Assembly: GCF_048564905.1 (NCBI RefSeq)
Contig: NC_132993.1
Location: forward strand, 10,687,001 to 10,751,000
DNA: 64,000 bases
From: Vicugna pacos
Taxonomy: Eukaryota; Chordata; Mammalia; Artiodactyla; Camelidae
Direction: 5' to 3'
Below are positions 58,753-64,000 of the stretch, in pieces. Position 1 is the first letter of the stretch, and every line of letters begins with the position of its first letter. Below the pieces are notes generated by a model. It searched no databases. It saw only the letters and a program-made list of their open reading frames with translations, and was not told the DNA's origin. A program made the position numbers and the translations under genes.

Positions 58753-59794
58753 GAAGAACACTGTGATCCTTCCCATTTCCCACGTCTCCAATCCATACCT
58801 CTCTTTCTACGCACCTTCACAACTGAAGGAGAGATGCAAAATGATATCGACTTGTCAACGAAATGGATTAGGCTCTTACAGGCAATTATTTCAAAGCTTC
58901 ATCTGAGCCTTTGTGTCGCTAAAGCAGCAATCATGAAAAATGATAAAACTTAGAAGTGAGCTCACTTCTTATTTATTATAAACCCAAGACGATGCAATGT
59001 GAAAGTGAGAGATGATTTTAAAAAATCATGGGATAGTCATATTCAAATTCAAGAAAAATATAGGCTTCAAGGCTTTAATCATTTTAAATGAAAACATGAA
59101 ATTGTTTATTTTCATATTGGAAAACAGAGTACATTTCTTAACTGGATCACATTCATTCATTTCATGCAAAATAGATGAATGAGGTAGAGACATTTGACAG
59201 ATAATGGAAAATGCTAAATGAAACTAGTGTAAATTACAGAAATTTCCCATGTTAACTCTCATTAAATACATACTGACAACACCAACGTCCCCTTTCTTCC
59301 TGACCACAAATTTTTTAGCTACTTAGAAGGAGCTTTTCTAACACTGCTCTTAGTAATAGTGTAATTACTAATTTTATTACGGGTAAGGTGGGTTTTACTG
59401 ATTGTTAGATAATTAGGTTCTTCCTCATAATTTTGTTCTGTGCTTTTTATGAGAACTAATGTTTGGTCTTGGGAGGTATGCTTTTCTGAATCACCACTAC
59501 CTGTTGGATACTAGAGGGGAAAAAATGGCATATTTATGACTCACATTTGTTGCAAAATGAAGAAGTAGAGTGGATTTAGTGCTGCCCTGTATTATTCTGC
59601 TGGAGACCCCTGAGTAAATAACTCAGAATCTCTTCTAGAAGAGATTTTAGATACCAGATTAATCTAATGCAGTATGTCTGAGAGGAACAGAAAAATGAGA
59701 TAGCAATCCCACATTCCTTGAAAACAAAGGCAATACTTAAATGTTGCTCAAACAAATCTAGTTAACTCTTATTCATTCTTAAAATCTCAGCTCA

Positions 59795-61109
59795 CAGCCC
59801 AGAAATAAACCCTCACCTATATGGTCAATTGATTTTTGAGAAGTGTGCCAAGGCCACTGAATGAGGAAAGGACAACCTTTTCAACAAATGGGAAAACGGG
59901 ATATCTTCATGTGAAAGACTGAAGTTGGACCGTTATCTTACACTAGATACAAAAATTGACTCAAAATAGATCAAAGAACTAAACTGATGAGCTAAAACTT
60001 TGAAGAAGGCTTTTCAGAAGAAAACATTGGGGAGAATTTTTGAGACACTGTCTCATGGGCATGACAACAGAAGCCCAGGCACACACACATAAAAGATAAA
60101 CTGGACTTCATCCATATTAAGAACTTTTGTACATCAACGGATAACATCAAGAAACCAAAATGACCATGTAAAGAATGGGAGACGATATTTGCAAATTATA
60201 TATCTGATAGTGTTTAATATCCCAAATATATAAAGGTCTAAAACTCAACAACGTAAAACCAACAGCCCAATTCAAAAATGGGCTAGGGACTTGATAGACA
60301 GTTATCCGAAGAAGATACACAGATGTCCAATAAGCACATGAAAAGACACAACAGCATTTGCCATTAGGGAAATGCAAATCAAAACCACAATGAGATACCA
60401 CCTCACACTAAGATGGCTAGAGTTAAAAAAATGGAAAACAACAGGTGTTGGTGAGGATGTGGACAAATTAGACCTCTTGTGTATTTCTAGGGGGAATGTC
60501 AAATGCTGAAGCAGCTGTGGAAAAGAGTTTGATGGTTTTCTAAAAAGTTACACATAGAACTATCACATGACCCAGCAATTTCACTCCTAGGTATGTATCC
60601 AGAAGGATTGAAAGCAGGGACTAGAACACATGTTTGTATACTGATGTTCATAGCAGCATTATTCACAATAGCCAAAAGGTGGGAATAATCCAAGTGTCCA
60701 TCAACAGATGAACAGATAAACAAAAGGTGGTATAAACATATAATGAAATATTATTCAGCCAGGAAAAGGAATGGCATTTTGGTATACACTACATGGATGG
60801 ACCTTGAAAATATTATGCTAAGTGAAATAAGCTAGATATAGAAGGACAAATGTATAATTCTGGCTTTATGAGGTATCTAGAAAAGGCAAATTCTTAAGGC
60901 CAGAATATAGAATAGAGGCTGCCAGGGGTTGGGGGGAGGGAAGAAGAATTATTGTTTAATGGGTATAGAGTTTTTATTGGGGAAGATGAAAAAGTTTTGG
61001 GTATAGATAGTGGTGATGGTTACACAGCACTATGAATGTATTTAATGCCACTGAATTGTGGTTAAAATGATAAATGTGAAGTTATGTATATTTCATCACA
61101 ATAAAAAAA
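59795..61109 (+). repeat. L1 LINE, 5' truncated, with target duplication
   Basis: Sense end of L1 ORF2 and 3' UTR (AAATGCAAATCAAAACCACA, GAGATACCACCTCACACTAA, GTGTCCATCAACAGATGAAC) ending in AATAAAAAAA. CTCAGCTCA occurs at 59786-59794 and again at 61110-61118, a 9-bp target duplication. The coding part is degraded. Confidence 0.9.
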
Positions 61110-61217
61110 CTCAGCTCATGGATGGCTGTTCAGGGAAAACAACTGAAATCCTATTTTTCTCACTCCCAGAAGACTCTGCTTTTCCTTCTTTGTATTTATC
61201 CTAGTTTGTAAATGTGT

Positions 61218-61220
<3 letters not shown>

Positions 61221-61249
<29 letters not shown>
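61221..61249. repeat. (GT)n microsatellite
   Basis: About 14 TG repeats. Confidence 0.95.
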
Positions 61250-63452
61250 GTTTTTGAGGAATGTCTTTCTTGTCCCCAGAACTGTGTGATCCATAATGAT
61301 TCCAGTGTCAGGTTTGCTTACATATCACCCAACAGTGTCCAGCCCACTCAAATAATTTGGCATAAAAAGCTTCCAGTATTAAGGAAGAAAACTAAAGTAC
61401 AATCTTGAGAACCACATGCCTTGTAATTATCTGAATCTTTCCTAGCCATGACATTTATAGAGCTGACTAATTTTAATAGTTCACTGAATAATATAATTTA
61501 GCAAATGTGTGGCATGACTAGGCCACACACAAACACAGATGGAGAAACAAGTCTAATTATTCTATTGTTACATCACATAATTATCCACAATCGAATTATA
61601 GACTAGAAGGAGTGATTATTCCTATTGGTCTCCGAGAGCCATCATTTCCTTTCATCTGAATTTGGTAGAGGCTGATTAGGAAGAGGTATGGCAACACATT
61701 CTGATTTTTAGGTAATTCACCTGACAACTGATAATCATGGTAAGTAAACAGTTTCCCATGAGAATCTACGTATCTTGTAACGGGCTGCAAAGAAATGAAC
61801 AGAGTGGGAAGTATTATGGATTTTTATATCCAATAATTCACGATAACGTTTCAGCAATTGTTAATAGTTCAAGGGAAGAACAACCAAAAAGTGAGGTTTT
61901 TCTTTCTTTTTTTCTTTTCTCAAGTTTAAAATTTTAGAAGAGCTTCTTCGGTGAACGCTTTTGATTCTGAATACCCGGCAGAATATTGACAAAATTTATT
62001 CTGTAAGCATATTGACAAAACAATTCTCCTTCCAGACAAATGTTTTTCTTTCTTTCTTTTTGTTTTTTTAGTAGTAATGATAGTGGTGGGAAGATAGTGG
62101 ACTCAATGCTACTTAAAATGGAAAAATTGTACAGTTGACAGTAATTACGTTGAAGTTATTTTATTATGTACCCATTCCTTTCTAATCTGCCTTGTTATTA
62201 ATAAGCGTATTCTCCAATTGTGTTGCTCAGTCTAATTTTCCAAATGGAAACAATTTCGTGTCTTTGTAAATAAATGATTAAGACTTTTAAGACTGTTTTT
62301 GTTGGGACTCTGATAAGTTTGTGTATGCTTATGATGTGTGTCTTTCTCTGCGATCTACGGTTTTTCCATCTGCTAAATGCCATTGAGTAGTTTCCAAAAA
62401 AAAAGGCTGCTTAGAAACTAGTTGGCAGAGAGACAACTCTCAAGCAGTAGAAGTTAGTATCATAGAGAATGTTTCGGGAATTTTTTTTCCCCCTCTTAGT
62501 AGCTGGTTTGAAAATTCTCCCTGGGGAAAGTTGTTATGTTGTGTTGTGTTTGGAGGAAACGTGTGGATAAGCTTTCTTGGGCACGAGCATTTGCAAGTGC
62601 AAGGCTCAAGTTCTGCAGGCTGCTCCCAAACTGCCCTCTAAATCCAGGGCTTAAATCAAGTGGACTGCCACTTTTTTTTTTTTTTTTGTACTGTATGCAA
62701 TTACAAATTTGGGTATGTGGCAAGAGCAGGGCTGAAATTGCTTTACATAATAAAGAGGTGTTTGGGGGGTTGTGTTTAATTAATTTTTAAATAGCAATTG
62801 GATGGAAATTTCAGGATACCAAGAGAGAAGGAGAGCAGTCAAAGGGAATCACACTTTCTTCTCAAAATGTACTGATCAAAAACAGCGCAGCTGTCAGCAA
62901 CAGGACGTCTGGTCTCCGGCTTCGTCAGTGGGGGCGGGGTGGGTAATGGCAGCAGAGGTGTTGGCCCCGGGACTGGATCTCCACAAGACCCTATTCTACC
63001 AAAAAGTGGGTATATCATGGTCATAAATGTTACTTTCCCTGGGGCAAGTCCTTTATGTTTGTTTCCCAGGAGTCTTGTGGGAAAATCCATTAACATTTAT
63101 TTTTGTCTTATTTAAGATATTAAAGGCTAACTTTCTTTCTAATCTACTAATGAAGCAAAAGTGTAAGTAAACCAGATTCCTTAAGAAAATACCTGGTGGC
63201 TATGGCTTATTGTTCATAGTACAGGCAGGCATGTATCTTTAAGAAAAGGATGCGAGGACCCTGAGTTACCTTTCTTTAGATGAGGGCCATAATCTGTTTG
63301 TACCTGTGTTTCTTCTTCCTAAAATGTAAACATCACCTTATGACTTTTCCTTGAGGGCCACTTGGAGATTTTCATGTGGACTCTGAGACAGAAGCAGGAA
63401 GATCTGGGGAAGCAGAAAAGACACAGTAAAGCTAGGGAAAGAGAATCGGGGC

Positions 63453-63467
63453 GGGGGGGGGGGGGGG
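63453..63467. repeat. Poly-G run
   Basis: Fifteen G in a row on the plus strand. Confidence 0.9.
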
Positions 63468-64000
63468 CATGTGATGAGTAACGCCCCCACCAAGTATTTG
63501 CAAATACTAGAAGTAACCTGTGTCACCTCCAGGTCCAGAAGCTTAATAAGCAGCTGTGCTTTGTCTATGGTCTCTTTTTTTGTTTGTTTGTTACCAATTT
63601 GATATAGATGAGTAGGAGGATCTTGGAAATTACATTTTTTTTAAAAAGCAAGTGGGAAAAATAACAACTCCTTGAATCTCTGAATTATTTCCTGGAGAGA
63701 TGATTGCCATCAACCAGGAGCAACCATTTAGGACTTTACATGAGCAAGAAATAAACTTCTAGCATGGTTTTGCCATTATGAAGTTTAGAGCTTGCTTGTT
63801 ACAACCGCTAGCATTACCCTAATTGATAAATTCTGTCGGTGTATGGAGGAAACAGGTTGTTCGTCTGGATGCAAGAGTCCAAGGATCAGAGAAAGCAGTT
63901 ATCTGATTGTTAGCAGATGGAATGGTGGTTTGAATGGGACCTACCTGAAAACTAAAATGTTAGCCATTATTCTAGGGCACCTCCTATTAGGTTATGTTAC

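Larger units (their letters stand above)
52201..64000. other. Gene-poor AT-rich flank beyond the EPHB6 promoter
   Basis: No gene recognised on either strand. In human the T-cell receptor beta locus lies in this direction, about 40 kb beyond EPHB6; no receptor V segment is seen here. Repeats inside are listed separately. Confidence 0.6.

Noticed and set aside
52201-64000. T-cell receptor beta V segment or trypsinogen gene
   Set aside because: Expected in this direction from human gene order, but no V-exon Cys-Trp-Cys pattern, recombination signal or protease motif was seen; probably beyond the right edge.

Overview
This window is mammalian nuclear DNA holding a conserved three-gene block. It has spliced genes with GT-AG introns, a CpG island, and ancient LINE, MIR, L2 and hAT repeats. 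The gene order matches the human 7q34 block, read in reverse. From left to right it contains the 3' half of TRPV5 (+), all of TRPV6 (+) and all of EPHB6 (-). An L1 3' tail near 54.5 kb resembles tails common in even-toed ungulates. I see no ruminant, pig, cetacean, carnivore or horse SINEs. A laurasiatherian, perhaps a camelid, is my guess, held weakly.

Region by region: 1-8769 is the last seven coding exons of TRPV5, from the segment before S2 to the stop; the ankyrin half lies off the left edge. 8770-22500 is intergenic, mostly old L1, L2 and MIR pieces plus a 39-bp tandem repeat. 22502-37060 is TRPV6: a TATA box, a first exon that conserves the non-AUG (ACG) start known in human, a 7.4-kb first intron, 15 coding exons and an AATAAA signal. 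37167-44333 is EPHB6 coding sequence (16 exons, 1006 residues), tail to tail with TRPV6. Its untranslated leader runs on to a CpG island at about 51.4-52.2 kb, which I take as its promoter. 52.2-64 kb is AT-rich and gene-poor, with a fossil MaLR LTR and a 5'-truncated L1 flanked by a 9-bp target-site duplication.

TRPV5 and TRPV6 are highly Ca2+-selective epithelial channels (kidney distal tubule, and intestine, placenta or exocrine tissue) and are tandem duplicates: exons 9-14 have identical lengths in both. Exon 11 is much more similar between them than the neighbouring exon 12, which suggests gene conversion. EPHB6 is an Eph-family pseudokinase with no obvious functional link to the channels.

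I found no wholly new system. The observations most worth following are the ACG start of TRPV6 with a small decoy frame before its AUG, the exon 11 homogenisation, a 21-bp minisatellite that repeats a branch-point-like motif just before EPHB6 exon 12, and the overlapping upstream frame at the EPHB6 start. Comparisons with human proteins are from memory, not from a search.
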